64,000 bases of DNA. Origin: Enterobacter ludwigii (GTDB lineage: Bacteria; Pseudomonadota; Gammaproteobacteria; Enterobacterales; Enterobacteriaceae). The stretch lies in the NCBI GenBank assembly GCA_023023105.1, contig CP083824.1, forward strand, positions 2,542,001 through 2,606,000, given 5' to 3'. The notes under the pieces were generated by a model. That model did no database searches. It was given only the letters and a program-made list of their open reading frames with translations, and was not told where the DNA came from. The position numbers were made by a program, and so were the translations under genes. Of this stretch, positions 28,700 through 38,079 are shown piece after piece (the stretch's first letter is position 1; every line of letters begins with the position of its first letter).

Positions 28700-29533
28700 G
28701 TGATGTTGATGTGTGATGCGACCGGTCTGTCGCAACGTCGTGCCTGCAGGCTTACAGGTTTATCCCTGTCGACCTGCCGCTATGAGGCTCACCGTCCGGC
28801 TGCTGATGCGCATTTATCAGGGCGCATCACTGAGCTGGCACTGGAGCGCAGGCGTTTTGGCTACCGTCGTATTTGGCAGTTGCTGCGCCGTGAAGGGCTT
28901 CATGTTAATCATAAGCGCGTGTACCGGCTTTATCACCTCAGTGGCCTGGGCGTAAAACGCAGAAGACGTCGTAAAGGGCTGGCAACAGAACGTCTGCCGC
29001 TGCTCCGTCCGGCGGCGCCCAATCTGACCTGGTCGATGGATTTCGTCATGGACGCACTTTCCACCGGTCGCAGGATCAAGTGTCTTACCTGCGTCGATGA
29101 TTTCACAAAGGAATGCCTGACGGTCACTGTTGCCTTTGGGATTTCAGGCGTTCAGGTCACGCGTATTCTGGACAGCATTGCACTGTTTCGAGGCTATCCG
29201 GCGACGATAAGAACTGACCAGGGGCCGGAGTTCACTTGCCGTGCACTGGATCAATGGGCCTTTGAGCATGGTGTTGAGTTGCGCTTAATCCAGCCGGGCA
29301 AGCCAACGCAGAACGGATTTATTGAGAGCTTTAACGGACGATTTCGCGATGAATGTTTGAATGAGCACTGGTTCAGCGATATCGTTCATGCCAGGAAAAT
29401 TATTAATGACTGGCGGCAGGATTATAACGAATGCCGCCCGCACTCCACGCTGAATTATCAGACACCGTCTGAATTTGCAGCGGGCTGGAGAAAGGGTCAT
29501 TCTGAGAATGAAGATTCCGACGTTACTAACTGA
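28700..29533 (+). CDS. IS3-family transposase OrfB (DDE integrase domain)
   Basis: 277 residues from GTG 28700; in practice probably made as the OrfAB fusion by -1 frameshifting from orfA. It has an HTH_21 segment ([22 protein letters not shown]) and then the rve catalytic core. Its acids are in TWSMDFVMD (first Asp), RTDQGPEFT (second Asp) and [16 protein letters not shown] (Glu). The conserved [23 protein letters not shown] tail is complete. It catalyses copy-out/paste-in transposition. Confidence 0.9.
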   Translation: MMLMCDATGLSQRRACRLTGLSLSTCRYEAHRPAADAHLSGRITELALERRRFGYRRIWQLLRREGLHVNHKRVYRLYHLSGLGVKRRRRRKGLATERLPLLRPAAPNLTWSMDFVMDALSTGRRIKCLTCVDDFTKECLTVTVAFGISGVQVTRILDSIALFRGYPATIRTDQGPEFTCRALDQWAFEHGVELRLIQPGKPTQNGFIESFNGRFRDECLNEHWFSDIVHARKIINDWRQDYNECRPHSTLNYQTPSEFAAGWRKGHSENEDSDVTN

Positions 29534-29566
29534 GTGTTGTATCTAATCGTGGGGGCAGGTCACACA

Positions 29567-30031
29567 GACGATGCGGTTCAGAGCGGAGTTAAGCACCCTC
29601 AGATTACGAAAATAATCTGTTAAAACAGAGAGTAAACGTAATCAATCAGGTCTATATGTTATAAGGTCAGTCAAACATAACACTTCATTTTATAGTGGAA
29701 TCAATGTTCATTAAAATTCACTATTTATTAACTATTACTGTCTTAACATCGCTCAATGGAACTAATACAAAAGGCTGATATTTATCCGCAGCAACTATAA
29801 TTCCTGCGGTAAATGTCACAAAAAAAGATGCAATCGAGCAGGTTGCGCAGGCTTACGCTGATAACAAGCGAGATTCCTGGGAGATGAAATTTAAGTTAGC
29901 GTAATTAATAATAGTGGCTTTATTTAGTATTTTTTGAATTCCTTACATTCCTGGCTATTGCACAACTGAATTTATGGCTCTATTATTAGGTCAACAAACC
30001 ACCCCCCCATTATAAGTTTGAGATTACTACA
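29567..30031 (+). promoter_or_regulatory. hns upstream region with core promoter
   Basis: AT-rich gap between the insertion sequence and hns. The core promoter is TTGCAC (29958-29963), 17 bases, TATTAT (29981-29986), conserved in sequence with what I recall of E. coli hns. The leader CAACAAACCACC...AAGTTTGAGATTACTACA is also nearly the same. Further left lie the interrupted small ORF and an imperfect palindrome (CAGATTA-N6-TAATCTG, 29600-29619). The insertion point is about 395 bases before the -35, so the core promoter is intact, but any distal Fis/H-NS control elements are displaced. Confidence 0.7.
29704..29904 (+). pseudogene. Small secreted-type ORF interrupted by an in-frame TGA
   Basis: From ATG 29704 the frame reads MFIKIHYLLTITVLTSLNG... 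with signal-peptide character, meets TGA at 29776-29778, then continues in the same frame. The continuation is YLSAATIIPAVNVTKKDAIE and then QVAQAYADNKRDSWEMKFKLA, ending at TAA. The C-terminal part has the composition of a real small protein. Together about 66 residues. I do not recognise it. The most likely reading is a decayed gene beside the insertion sequence; a sequencing error or chance is also possible. The ribosome-binding site is weak. Selenocysteine decoding is very unlikely. Confidence 0.4.
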
Positions 30032-30445
30032 ATGAGCGAAGCACTTAAAATTCTGAACAACATCCGTACTCTTCGTGCGCAGGCTAGAGAATGCACCCTC
30101 GAAACGCTTGAAGAAATGCTGGAAAAATTGGAAGTTGTAGTTAATGAACGTCGCGAAGAAGAAAGCGCTGCAGCAGCTGAAATCGAAGAGCGCACTCGTA
30201 AACTGCAACAATATCGTGAAATGCTGATTGCTGATGGTATCGATCCAAACGAATTGCTGAACAGCATGGCTGCAGCTAAAACCGGCACCAAAGCAAAACG
30301 CGCTGCCCGTCCTGCTAAATATAGCTACGTTGATGAGAATGGCGAAACTAAAACCTGGACTGGCCAGGGTCGTACTCCTGCTGTTATCAAGAAAGCCATG
30401 GATGAGCAAGGTAAACAGCTGGATGACTTCCTGATCAAGGATTAA
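30032..30445 (+). CDS. hns: DNA-binding protein H-NS
   Basis: 137 residues, as in E. coli. The N-terminal ~80 residues are helical and drive oligomerisation ([21 protein letters not shown], coiled-coil stretch to LQQYREML). A linker rich in Ala/Lys follows. The C-terminal domain has the AT-hook-like loop GQGRTPAV (core QGR) that enters the AT minor groove, and [14 protein letters not shown]. It silences AT-rich acquired DNA and compacts the nucleoid. A monocistronic unit with its own terminator. Confidence 0.97.
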   Translation: MSEALKILNNIRTLRAQARECTLETLEEMLEKLEVVVNERREEESAAAAEIEERTRKLQQYREMLIADGIDPNELLNSMAAAKTGTKAKRAARPAKYSYVDENGETKTWTGQGRTPAVIKKAMDEQGKQLDDFLIKD

Positions 30446-30463
30446 TCAAGCCACATTCCATAA

Positions 30464-30492
30464 AATCCCGCGTAATGCGGGATTTTTTTTAA
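30464..30492 (+). terminator. hns terminator
   Basis: Stem AATCCCGC / GCGGGATT with a 5-base loop followed by T8, 18 bases after the hns stop. Classical intrinsic terminator. Confidence 0.93.
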
Positions 30493-30599
30493 CCACAATT
30501 TTATCACCAACATCCCCTTACACTCTGTCATAGAATCTTATTCGGCTATTGCCATCTCTTACATTCAAGCGGGATAACGAGTGTTATGGGCATAAAAAA

Positions 30600-30623
30600 A
30601 CCGGTGGGCAACGCCTCACCGGT
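30600..30623 (-). terminator. galU terminator
   Basis: Stem ACCGGTG / CACCGGT with an extra inner GGC/GCC pair set. On the minus strand it is followed by TTTTTTT. It begins about 22 bases past the galU stop. Confidence 0.9.
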
Positions 30624-30644
30624 CTCAAACATTTGCTGCCCTGG

Positions 30645-31553
30645 TTATTTCTTAATACCCACGTTCTCTTTGAGCCAGGTTTTAAATTCTTCACCCAGGG
30701 TATTGTGGCGAATGCCATATTCAACAAATGCCTGCATATAACCGAGCTTATTACCGCAGTCATGGCTCTTACCTTTCATATGGTAAGCCTCAACGGTCTC
30801 TTTCTCGATCAGCATATCAATAGCATCGGTCAGTTGGATCTCATCACCCGCTCCTGGAGGCGTTTTAGCAAGCAGAGGCCAGATTTCCGCACTCAGGACA
30901 TAGCGACCCACCACTGCCAGGTTAGAAGGCGCCACGTCGGCTTTTGGCTTCTCTACAACGCCAACCATTGGCACGCTTTCGCCAGGCTCAAGGTTAACGC
31001 CTTTGCAGTCAACCACACCGTAAGCGGTTACGTCTTCAACTGGCTCAACCATAATCTGGCTGCTACCTGTTTCATCAAAACGCTTGATCATTTCAGCCAA
31101 ATTATCCTGAGAAAGATCTGATTCGTATTCATCCAGAATAACGTCAGGCAGTATTACCGCTACTGGCTCATCACCGACAACAGGGTGGGCACACATAACC
31201 GCATGACCCAGGCCTTTAGCCAGCCCCTGACGAACCTGCATAATAGTCACGTGCGGAGGGCAAATAGACTGCACTTCCTGTAACAACTGACGCTTAACAC
31301 GCTTTTCCAGCATGGCTTCAAGTTCAAAACTTGTATCGAAATGGTTTTCGATAGAGTTTTTTGATGAATGCGTAACCAGCACAATTTCAGTGATGCCGGC
31401 TGCGATACACTCATTAACGACGTACTGGATTAATGGCTTATCAACCAGAGGCAGCATCTCTTTAGGAATCGCCTTAGTTGCTGGTAACATCCTGGTCCCC
31501 AATCCCGCTACCGGGATAACGGCCTTTCTGACTTTCGAATTTAGGGCAGCCAT
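30645..31553 (-). CDS. galU: UTP-glucose-1-phosphate uridylyltransferase
   Basis: 302 residues (E. coli 302). Nucleotidyltransferase with the UTP-binding [19 protein letters not shown] near the N-terminus. It makes UDP-glucose for galactose use, LPS core, trehalose and osmoregulated glucans. Ends [11 protein letters not shown] as in E. coli. It converges on hns and lies next to rssB, as in E. coli. Confidence 0.96.
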   Translation of the reverse strand: MAALNSKVRKAVIPVAGLGTRMLPATKAIPKEMLPLVDKPLIQYVVNECIAAGITEIVLVTHSSKNSIENHFDTSFELEAMLEKRVKRQLLQEVQSICPPHVTIMQVRQGLAKGLGHAVMCAHPVVGDEPVAVILPDVILDEYESDLSQDNLAEMIKRFDETGSSQIMVEPVEDVTAYGVVDCKGVNLEPGESVPMVGVVEKPKADVAPSNLAVVGRYVLSAEIWPLLAKTPPGAGDEIQLTDAIDMLIEKETVEAYHMKGKSHDCGNKLGYMQAFVEYGIRHNTLGEEFKTWLKENVGIKK

Positions 31554-31753
31554 TCAAATTCTCCTGAGCTGTTCAAGTTTTGAACTTTTATGCAATAAAT
31601 AACGCGTTGAGTATATCAGCCTCGCCCCACAGTTCGGGTCTGAAAAGAACGCGTTGCCGATCAATTAGGATAAATACGCATGAATCTGGGCAGGGATAGT
31701 AGCACTCCCCACAAAACACAGGTAAAGCAATCTTAAAATTACGATCCAATTGC

Positions 31754-32767
31754 TTATTCCGTGGACAACATTAATCGTAACCGTCCCCCGGCACCCCAAA
31801 TTTGGCACTGCCAGGAGGAGCAACGATGGCTAATTTGATTAAGATACGCTGTTCCCAGTGTCCCAAGCGGCACACCGTTGCTTACCTGAATATGATGTTC
31901 ACCCGTATTCAGTGAGGCGTTGAGGCCCGCTGAAACGAGGATCAGATTCTTTAAACCACTATGGTAATAACCGACCAATAGCGGAAACTGTCCAGGCAAA
32001 TTGGCCTGACGAAAAAGTTGGTTCACTTGTTTTAGTAAACTGCCCAGTTCCGGAAGCCGTTGCCCCTGATGCGATAGCTGCTCTTGCAAGAGACCATTAA
32101 ATAGCGCACGAAGTAATAACGCCGCTAATACACCATTATCCCCTGCCCGAGTAACATCCAGGGAATAAAAAGCCAGGTCTGAATCAGACAGCGGTGCAAT
32201 ATCCAACACCAGCCCAGGTTGGTCCGCCGCAACCAGTTGGCGATAGTTTATCCGACAATGTGAAATAGTTTGCTGTACGGGCGGCTGAAGTTCCTGTAAC
32301 AGTTTAGCCGCGGCAGGTGGATTACTTACCAGGGCATCCCAGTCCTGAAACAGACGCTCCTCTTCCTCTACCCGGGAATTAAACATGTTCGGATAAAGAC
32401 AAGCTAACACCGTCTCTCGTAACCGGTTCAGGTCTTTGACAGGTTTAAGCAGGATATCCTGAACCCCAATTCGCAGCGCTTTGGCAATATCTGCCATATT
32501 CTCTGTGGCAGATATCACCAGAATCGGTGTCTGATTGCCTTCGTTACGCAGATGTTCAACCAGCTTCAGTCCGTTCATACGCGGCATCGCAATGTCGCAA
32601 ATCATCAGGTCCGGGGTGATGCTGACCATTTTTTCCAGTGCGTCTATGCCATCTTCAGCCAGCGAAGTGATTGCTCCCATTGAGGATAACCACGAATCCA
32701 GTAGCGATCGGAAAACGGCCTCGTCTTCAACAATCAAAATGTGTTTTCCGGCCAATGGCTGCGTCAT
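31754..32767 (-). CDS. rssB: RpoS-recruiting response regulator RssB
   Basis: 337 residues (E. coli RssB/Hnr 337). N-terminal receiver domain with acidic pocket VEDEA and phospho-acceptor Asp58 in LMICDIAMP; Lys108-like residue in LLKPVKDL. The C-terminal half is a degenerate PP2C-like domain. It delivers sigma-S to ClpXP for degradation and is blocked by Ira anti-adaptors in stress. Ends MLSTE. Divergently spaced by 91 bases from the end of rssA on the same strand, so they may form an rssAB operon as in E. coli. Confidence 0.95.
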   Translation of the reverse strand: MTQPLAGKHILIVEDEAVFRSLLDSWLSSMGAITSLAEDGIDALEKMVSITPDLMICDIAMPRMNGLKLVEHLRNEGNQTPILVISATENMADIAKALRIGVQDILLKPVKDLNRLRETVLACLYPNMFNSRVEEEERLFQDWDALVSNPPAAAKLLQELQPPVQQTISHCRINYRQLVAADQPGLVLDIAPLSDSDLAFYSLDVTRAGDNGVLAALLLRALFNGLLQEQLSHQGQRLPELGSLLKQVNQLFRQANLPGQFPLLVGYYHSGLKNLILVSAGLNASLNTGEHHIQVSNGVPLGTLGTAYLNQISHRCSSWQCQIWGAGGRLRLMLSTE

Positions 32768-32858
32768 GGTTCCTCCCCTGGCTGACAGTAATTAAATAGT
32801 GGCATGCTATCAGCACTACCGCCTGTCAGATTTTGCTGAAGTAATCAAAAAAAGGTGC

Positions 32859-33761
32859 TTAACGTGCTGTTCGCACAAAAGGCAACAGCTCATCCATTTT
32901 CTTTTCGACGGCTATCGAGCCCGCTGCGATGGCGGCCTCAGCTCGATGGAAATCAAGGGTAGATATTTGCGGACAGTACGGTTGAATCAGAATATCTGGA
33001 GGGTCGCCAGCCATGCGGTTTCGCTTAAGGCGATTCTCAAGAACCTGGATAGAGGTAGTCATAATTTCAATGGCCGTCGGCGCAGTCACAGAGCGTCGTG
33101 CGGCCATACGCCCGATTCTTCCACGCAAACGTTCATGCCAGGCCAGTTTCTCGCCTTCGGCATCTTCGCTCTGGAGATTCACCGGCATGAGGTCTTGTTG
33201 CATCAGGTGGGGGTCATGCTGTAAATCCACGGCAATGACGATGTCGGCACCCATCGCACGCGTCAGGGAGATAGGGACCGGGTTAACAACGCCACCATCG
33301 ACAAGCCAGTAACCGTTATGCGGAACAGGAGCCATTAGTCCCGGCATACTGCAGGAGGCACGAACGGCAAGATGAATATCACCTTCAGTAAGCCAAAGCT
33401 CGCGTCCCGTGCTGAGGTTCGTCGCAACAGCGCCGAAAGGCATCTGACAGTCAGTGAAGTATTCAAGAGGCATAACCTGGCGGAACTGGTTAAAAACGCG
33501 TTCACCGCGCAACAGCCCACCACGCTGCCATGAGAGGTCCATCAGGCGCAGCACGTCCCAGTAGCTGAAGGAACGTACCCAGGTTTCAAGTTCCGGAAGC
33601 TTTCCGCACGCGTAAGCGGAGCCGACAAGCGATCCTATTGAACACCCTGCAACAATATCAACCTCAACGCCCATCTGGTTTAAGGCATTAATCACGCCGA
33701 TATGTGACCATCCCCGGGCTGCACCTGAGCCCAGCGCCAGTCCAATTTTAACCTTTCTCAT
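32859..33761 (-). CDS. rssA: Patatin-like phospholipase family protein RssA
   Basis: 300 residues from the ATG of MRKVKIGLALGSGAARG (E. coli 301). An upstream in-frame start would add 14 residues unlike the family. Patatin hallmarks: oxyanion GSGAARGW, nucleophile elbow GCSIGS (Ser in GxSxG) and catalytic Asp in DGGVVNP. A serine hydrolase probably acting on lipids; its natural substrate is unknown. First gene of rssAB. Confidence 0.93.
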   Translation of the reverse strand: MRKVKIGLALGSGAARGWSHIGVINALNQMGVEVDIVAGCSIGSLVGSAYACGKLPELETWVRSFSYWDVLRLMDLSWQRGGLLRGERVFNQFRQVMPLEYFTDCQMPFGAVATNLSTGRELWLTEGDIHLAVRASCSMPGLMAPVPHNGYWLVDGGVVNPVPISLTRAMGADIVIAVDLQHDPHLMQQDLMPVNLQSEDAEGEKLAWHERLRGRIGRMAARRSVTAPTAIEIMTTSIQVLENRLKRNRMAGDPPDILIQPYCPQISTLDFHRAEAAIAAGSIAVEKKMDELLPFVRTAR

Positions 33762-33875
33762 TAGCCCTGTTTTACGTCCCCTGGATTCCTGACATGACAT
33801 CAACGCAACTGCTCAGTTAACATAGTGCTACCCGAAGCGTTTTACGCCCTTATTTTTTGTTCCAGGAAGAGAATC

Positions 33876-34334
33876 GTGTCTCAACTCTGCCCTTGTGGTA
33901 GCGCTCTGGAGTATAGCCTATGTTGCCAGCGTTATCTTTCTGGCGATCAGGTTGCACCAGACCCGTCACACCTCATGCGTTCACGGTACACTGCTTTTGT
34001 GATCAAAGACGCAGACTATCTGATCAAAACCTGGCACCCGTCTTGCCATGCCGCCGATTTTCGCCAGGACATTGAAGCTGGCTTCGCCAACACGCAGTGG
34101 CTTGGACTGACCGTTTTTGAAGCATCGGCCGGAAACGACGACAACGAAGGCTACGTCAGCTTTGTTGCCCGCTTTATCGAGCGCGATAAAACGGCGGCCA
34201 TTATCGAGCGTTCCCGGTTCTTAAAGGAAAGCGGGCAATGGTATTATATTGACGGAACGCGCCCACAGTTTGGTCGTAACGATCCCTGCCCATGCGGTTC
34301 AGGTAAAAAATTTAAAAAGTGTTGCGGGCAGTAA
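33876..34334 (+). CDS. ychJ: SEC-C motif protein YchJ
   Basis: 152 residues from GTG 33876 (ribosome-binding site AGGAAGAG), the E. coli length; upstream in-frame codons are not family-like. Two zinc-binding SEC-C type motifs frame an NTF2-like core: [13 protein letters not shown] at the N-terminus and [16 protein letters not shown] at the C-terminus. UPF0225; function unknown. Located just ahead of purU. Confidence 0.93.
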   Translation: MSQLCPCGSALEYSLCCQRYLSGDQVAPDPSHLMRSRYTAFVIKDADYLIKTWHPSCHAADFRQDIEAGFANTQWLGLTVFEASAGNDDNEGYVSFVARFIERDKTAAIIERSRFLKESGQWYYIDGTRPQFGRNDPCPCGSGKKFKKCCGQ

Positions 34335-34382
34335 TGCCTGACAACCCAGACTTCGCAAATACACAAACAGGATTTCCCGGCG

Positions 34383-35225
34383 ATGCAATCACTACAACGT
34401 AAAGTTCTGCGCACTATCTGTCCCGATCAAAAAGGACTGATCGCACGAATTACCAACATTTGTTACAAACATGAACTGAATATCGTGCAGAACAACGAGT
34501 TCGTTGACCACCGTACCGGTCGTTTCTTCATGCGTACCGAACTGGAAGGTATTTTCAACGACACGACCCTGCTTGCCGATCTGGATAGCGCGCTGCCGGA
34601 AGGTTCCGTTCGCGAACTGACTCCCGCAGGCCGCCGCCGCGTCGTGATTCTGGTGACCAAAGAAGCACACTGTCTTGGCGACCTGCTGATGAAAGCAAAC
34701 TACGGTGGTCTGGACGTCGAAATTGCTGCCGTGATCGGCAACCACGAGACGCTGCGCACGCTTGTTGAGCGTTTTGATATTCCGTTCGAACTGGTGAGCC
34801 ACGAAGGTCATACGCGTGAAGAGCACGACAACCTGATGGCGCAGGCCATTGAAGCGCATAATCCCGACTACGTCGTGCTGGCGAAATACATGCGCGTGCT
34901 GACGCCATCCTTCGTGGCGCGTTTCCCAAACAAGATTATCAACATTCACCACTCGTTCCTGCCAGCCTTTATTGGTGCACGTCCTTATCATCAGGCGTAC
35001 GAGCGTGGCGTGAAAATCATCGGTGCGACCGCTCACTACGTGAATGACAATCTGGATGAAGGTCCAATTATCATGCAGGACGTGATTCATGTGGATCACA
35101 CCTACACGGCTGAGGACATGATGCGTGCAGGGCGTGACGTTGAGAAGAACGTCTTAAGCCGTGCGCTGTATCAGGTGCTGGCGCAGCGCGTCTTTGTCTA
35201 CGGTAACAGAACTATCATTCTTTAA
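34383..35225 (+). CDS. purU: Formyltetrahydrofolate deformylase
   Basis: 280 residues (E. coli 280). N-terminal ACT domain (LRTICPDQKGLIARITNIC) senses methionine and glycine. The C-terminal formyltransferase-like domain has NIHHSFLPAF and the catalytic Asp in YVNDNLDEGPII. It releases formate from 10-formyl-THF, giving formate for PurT and balancing one-carbon pools. A gap of 157 bases leads to the tyrT tRNA genes. Confidence 0.96.
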   Translation: MQSLQRKVLRTICPDQKGLIARITNICYKHELNIVQNNEFVDHRTGRFFMRTELEGIFNDTTLLADLDSALPEGSVRELTPAGRRRVVILVTKEAHCLGDLLMKANYGGLDVEIAAVIGNHETLRTLVERFDIPFELVSHEGHTREEHDNLMAQAIEAHNPDYVVLAKYMRVLTPSFVARFPNKIINIHHSFLPAFIGARPYHQAYERGVKIIGATAHYVNDNLDEGPIIMQDVIHVDHTYTAEDMMRAGRDVEKNVLSRALYQVLAQRVFVYGNRTIIL

Positions 35226-35306
35226 TCTTTTGGAAAATGAATTGATTAGCTTTGCACCTTTACGGATAAAAAGCAGCCAAACAACTTCATTTCCCTAAAG
35301 GAATGC

Positions 35307-35343
35307 TTTACAGGGGCGTCTCATTTGATATGATGCGCCCCGC
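35307..35343 (+). promoter_or_regulatory. tyrT stable-RNA promoter
   Basis: -35 TTTACA (35307-35312), 16-base spacer, -10 TATGAT (35329-35334), then the GC-rich discriminator GCGCCCCGC. This is the arrangement of the E. coli tyrT promoter. The discriminator is the element that makes it sensitive to ppGpp and supercoiling. The leader to the first tRNA is about 40 bases. Confidence 0.88.
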
Positions 35344-35382
35344 TTCCGACAGGAAGCAGGCCAGTAAAAAGCATTGCCCCGT

Positions 35383-35467
<85 letters not shown>

Positions 35468-35502
35468 TCTCTCAGCAGTACCTCAAAATTTGAATTACCC
35501 CT

Positions 35503-35587
<85 letters not shown>

Positions 35588-35590
35588 TCA

Positions 35591-35766
35591 CTTTCAAATG
35601 ACTCCAAATCTTCTGTTCGCACCCAGTATCATGTATTTCCGTAACGGGGAAGGATGAGAAGCTTCGACTAAGGTTCGATTCGAGCGCAGCGAGAAAGCGT
35701 TGCCGCAGGCAACGACCCGAAGGGCGAGGCGCAACGCGCCGAGTAATCCTTCCCCCACCACCATCA
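35591..35766 (+). repeat. tyrT 176-bp repeat, unit 1 (rtT-type)
   Basis: Starts CTTTCAAATGACTCC and ends with AATCCTTCCCCCACCACCATCA, a copy of the tRNA-Tyr 3' end plus TCA. Inside are AACGGGGAAGGATGAGA, GGTTCGATTCGAGCG and a GTTGCCGCAGGCAAC hairpin. The E. coli tyrT locus carries 178-bp repeats of this kind that yield rtT RNA. The unit probably arose by duplication of the tRNA 3' part. Confidence 0.9.
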
Positions 35767-35942
35767 CTTTCAAATAACTCCAAATCTTCTGTTCGCACCC
35801 TGTATCATGTATTTCCGCAACGGGGAAGGATGAGAGGCTTCGACGAAGGTTCGATTCGAGCGTAGCGAGAAAGCGTTGCCGCAGGCAACGACCCGAAGGG
35901 CGAGGCGCAACGCGCCGAGTAATCCTTCCCCCACCACCATCA
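35767..35942 (+). repeat. tyrT 176-bp repeat, unit 2 (rtT-type)
   Basis: Same length as unit 1 and almost identical; the differences I see are single bases such as AAATAACT, ACCCTGTATC, TCCGCAAC, GAGGCTT, GACGAAGG and GAGCGTAG. It too ends in the tRNA 3' copy (35921-35942). The array stops there, 15 bases before the stop codon of the facing regulator gene, so its 3' end may help separate the transcripts. Confidence 0.9.
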
Positions 35943-35957
35943 TATCGAAACCAACAA

Positions 35958-36401
35958 TTACATCGGCGGCAAGCGACGCTTCACCGGCGAACTCTTCACA
36001 ATCGACGTATTACACTGGGCATGTTCCGCCAAACCGTCCAGCAACCCATCAAGCTGCTCAATTGAACGCACCACCAGCCTAATCACAAAGCAATCTTCCC
36101 CGGTGACTTTGTCGCTCTCAATACACTCCGGCATCGCCTGAATGTATTTATCCACCTTATGCAATAACCCCGGCAAAGGCCGCACACGCACCAGCGCCTG
36201 CAGCGTATACCCCAGCGCCGCCAGATTCACTCGTGCGCCATACCCCTGAATCACGCCACGCTCTTCCAGCCTTTTCAGCCGCTCTGCCGTGCTGGGTGAG
36301 GTCAGACCGATGCGCCCGCTAAGCACCTTCAAAGACATACGCGCATCCTCGACCAGACAGGCCAAAATTTGTCGGTCGATATCATCGAGAAGGAATTCCA
36401 T
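35958..36401 (-). CDS. Lrp/AsnC-family transcriptional regulator
   Basis: 147 residues from the second ATG at 36401 (ribosome-binding site AGGTG); longer starts up to 36440 remain open. N-terminal winged HTH ([52 protein letters not shown]), then a RAM ligand domain ([15 protein letters not shown]...[16 protein letters not shown]). It is divergent from an EamA exporter gene with 107 bases between, the typical layout of a regulator and the amino-acid exporter it controls. The ligand is unknown. Confidence 0.88.
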   Translation of the reverse strand: MEFLLDDIDRQILACLVEDARMSLKVLSGRIGLTSPSTAERLKRLEERGVIQGYGARVNLAALGYTLQALVRVRPLPGLLHKVDKYIQAMPECIESDKVTGEDCFVIRLVVRSIEQLDGLLDGLAEHAQCNTSIVKSSPVKRRLPPM

Positions 36402-36508
36402 CATTTCACCTAATTTTAAAAAGCCATCACTGCATTTCACCTTATCTCATCCCTGTAAAACCCGACAGCGATTCTCGACAATAGCGTCATACAATCAGGA
36501 GGTGAATG

Positions 36509-37405
36509 ATGCGTGATTTACATAAAGGCGTCTGGCAAATGAGCCTGGCGATGTTAATTTCCGGCTCAATTGGCGCGTTTGTTTTACTTTCCGGTCTGCC
36601 AGTAACGGAAGTCGTGTTCTGGCGCTGCCTTATCGGAGCCATCGCACTGTTTATTTTTATCCGTATGAGTCAAAAACCGTTCAGTCCCCTCACCCGGACG
36701 ACACTGCTACTGGCTATTCTCGGTGGCGTGGCTCTCGTGGTGAACTGGCTCCTGCTCTTCGCTGCCTATGAACGGATCTCAATTGGTCTTTCTACCGTGG
36801 TGTATAACACCCAGCCGTTTATGCTGGTTTTGATGGGGATATTTTTAGGTGAACGCGTCAGCCTGGTGAAATGGGGCTGGCTGTTCCTCGCCTTTGGCGG
36901 CGTGGTGATATTGCTCTCCAGTGAGCTGACCGGAGCGCATAGTACCAACTGGCTGACGGGTATCGGTCTGGCAATGGCGGCAGCCTTCTTCTACGCAGTG
37001 ACCGCCATTATCGCTCGTAAGCTACGATCCATTGCGCCGCAGCATATTGCCTTTATTCAGGTGCTGACCGGCGTGGTAATGCTTCTGCCGTTTGCCCACA
37101 TGCCCTCATTATCAGGGGATTTTCCGTGGTCAATTTTGTTGACGCTGGGCATCGTCCATACCGGCATTATGTATCAGTTGCTCTATAGCGCGATCCAGAA
37201 GCTGCCTACGCCCATTACCGGCTCGCTGTCATTTATCTATCCGGTGGTAGCGATTATTGTCGATAATCTGGTATTCGGACACTCGCTGAACCTGACGCAG
37301 CTGGCGGGCGGCACACTGATATTGTTTGCTGCGGCTGGCAATAACCTGGGCTGGGGCGAAAAAAAACCCCGCGAGTGCGGGGTTGGGATCAAAACAGCAA
37401 ATTAG
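36509..37405 (+). CDS. EamA/DMT-family exporter
   Basis: 298 residues from ATG 36509, 6 bases after AGGAGG; an ATG one codon earlier is possible. Ten membrane segments in two EamA repeats (first [34 protein letters not shown]; second [22 protein letters not shown] onward). Likely exports an amino acid or metabolite. The extreme C-terminus ([15 protein letters not shown]) is encoded by the terminator hairpin of the facing narI gene, and the two stop codons overlap by 4 bases. Probably controlled by the divergent Lrp-type regulator. Confidence 0.88.
   Translation: MRDLHKGVWQMSLAMLISGSIGAFVLLSGLPVTEVVFWRCLIGAIALFIFIRMSQKPFSPLTRTTLLLAILGGVALVVNWLLLFAAYERISIGLSTVVYNTQPFMLVLMGIFLGERVSLVKWGWLFLAFGGVVILLSSELTGAHSTNWLTGIGLAMAAAFFYAVTAIIARKLRSIAPQHIAFIQVLTGVVMLLPFAHMPSLSGDFPWSILLTLGIVHTGIMYQLLYSAIQKLPTPITGSLSFIYPVVAIIVDNLVFGHSLNLTQLAGGTLILFAAAGNNLGWGEKKPRECGVGIKTAN
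37359..37384 (-). terminator. narGHJI terminator, inside the facing exporter gene
   Basis: Stem AACCCCGC / GCGGGGTT with loop GAGT; on the minus strand T8 follows. It starts 18 bases past the narI stop and is read as sense codons in the converging exporter gene. Confidence 0.88.
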
Positions 37406-38079
37406 CGACGGGCGCGCACAATCTGGTATTTGCGCGTCAAATACTCTACCGGCGCGCTCCAGATATGTACCAGTCGGGAGAACGGGAACAGCACAAACAG
37501 CGTCATCCCCAGCACCAGATGCAGGCGGAAGATAAACGCCACGCCGTCCAGATGCGACGACGCACCACCGTGGAAAGTCACCACAGATTGTGCCCAGCCG
37601 ACCAGCTTCATCATTTCGCTGCCGTCTATATGCTGTGCTGAGAACGGAATGGTCAGCAGGCCCAGCGCGCACTGCACCATTAACAGGGAGAGGATCAGGA
37701 TGTCCGCTGCGGTAGTGGTCGCACGCACACGCGGGCTGAACAGACGGCGTTTCAACAGCAGTAAACCACCCACCAGCGTCATCACACCGCAAGCACCCCC
37801 TGCGATCATCGCCATCTTCTGCTTCACCTCAATGGGCAGCCACGCTTCATACATCCAGTGCGGCGTCAGCATCCCGAGGAAGTGACCGGCAAAAATCCCC
37901 AGAATACCGATGTGGAACAGGTTAGAACCCACATGCATCCCTTTCCGATCCAGCATCTGGCTGGAGGCAGCACGCCAGGTGTACTGACCGTAGTCATAAC
38001 GCAACCAGCTTCCCACCAGGAACACGGTGCCCGCGATATACGGGTAAATGTCAAAGAAGAACATATTCAGGAAGTGCAT
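37402..38079 (-). CDS. narI: Respiratory nitrate reductase A gamma subunit (cytochrome b)
   Basis: 225 residues (E. coli 225). Five membrane helices holding two b hemes; it oxidises quinol at the periplasmic side and passes electrons to NarH. Histidines lie in [19 protein letters not shown] and in the later [24 protein letters not shown] segment. The formyl-Met-start [13 protein letters not shown] is the family N-terminus. Start overlaps the narJ stop by one base. Confidence 0.96.
   Translation of the reverse strand: MHFLNMFFFDIYPYIAGTVFLVGSWLRYDYGQYTWRAASSQMLDRKGMHVGSNLFHIGILGIFAGHFLGMLTPHWMYEAWLPIEVKQKMAMIAGGACGVMTLVGGLLLLKRRLFSPRVRATTTAADILILSLLMVQCALGLLTIPFSAQHIDGSEMMKLVGWAQSVVTFHGGASSHLDGVAFIFRLHLVLGMTLFVLFPFSRLVHIWSAPVEYLTRKYQIVRARR

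Larger units (their letters stand above)
28342..29562 (+). mobile_element. Complete IS3-family insertion sequence (IS407-like group)
   Basis: 1221 bases. The ends are inverted repeats: the left begins TGACCTGCTCCCCGTTGATT and the right, read in reverse, begins TGACCTGCCCCCACGATTAG. A second block of similarity, GTTAGTAA(T/C)GTC, lies further in. Both sides are flanked by CACA (28338-28341 and 29563-29566), a 4-bp target duplication as expected for the IS407 group. It holds two overlapping frames with a complete DDE triad. It sits between tdk and hns. Intact ends, frames and duplication imply a recent insertion. Group assignment is from memory; the IS name is not determined. Confidence 0.9.

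Noticed and set aside
29776..29778. TGA in the small ORF as a selenocysteine codon
   Set aside because: Despite yedEF in the window, no SECIS-like hairpin follows within the required distance, and nothing around it suggests a redox enzyme.
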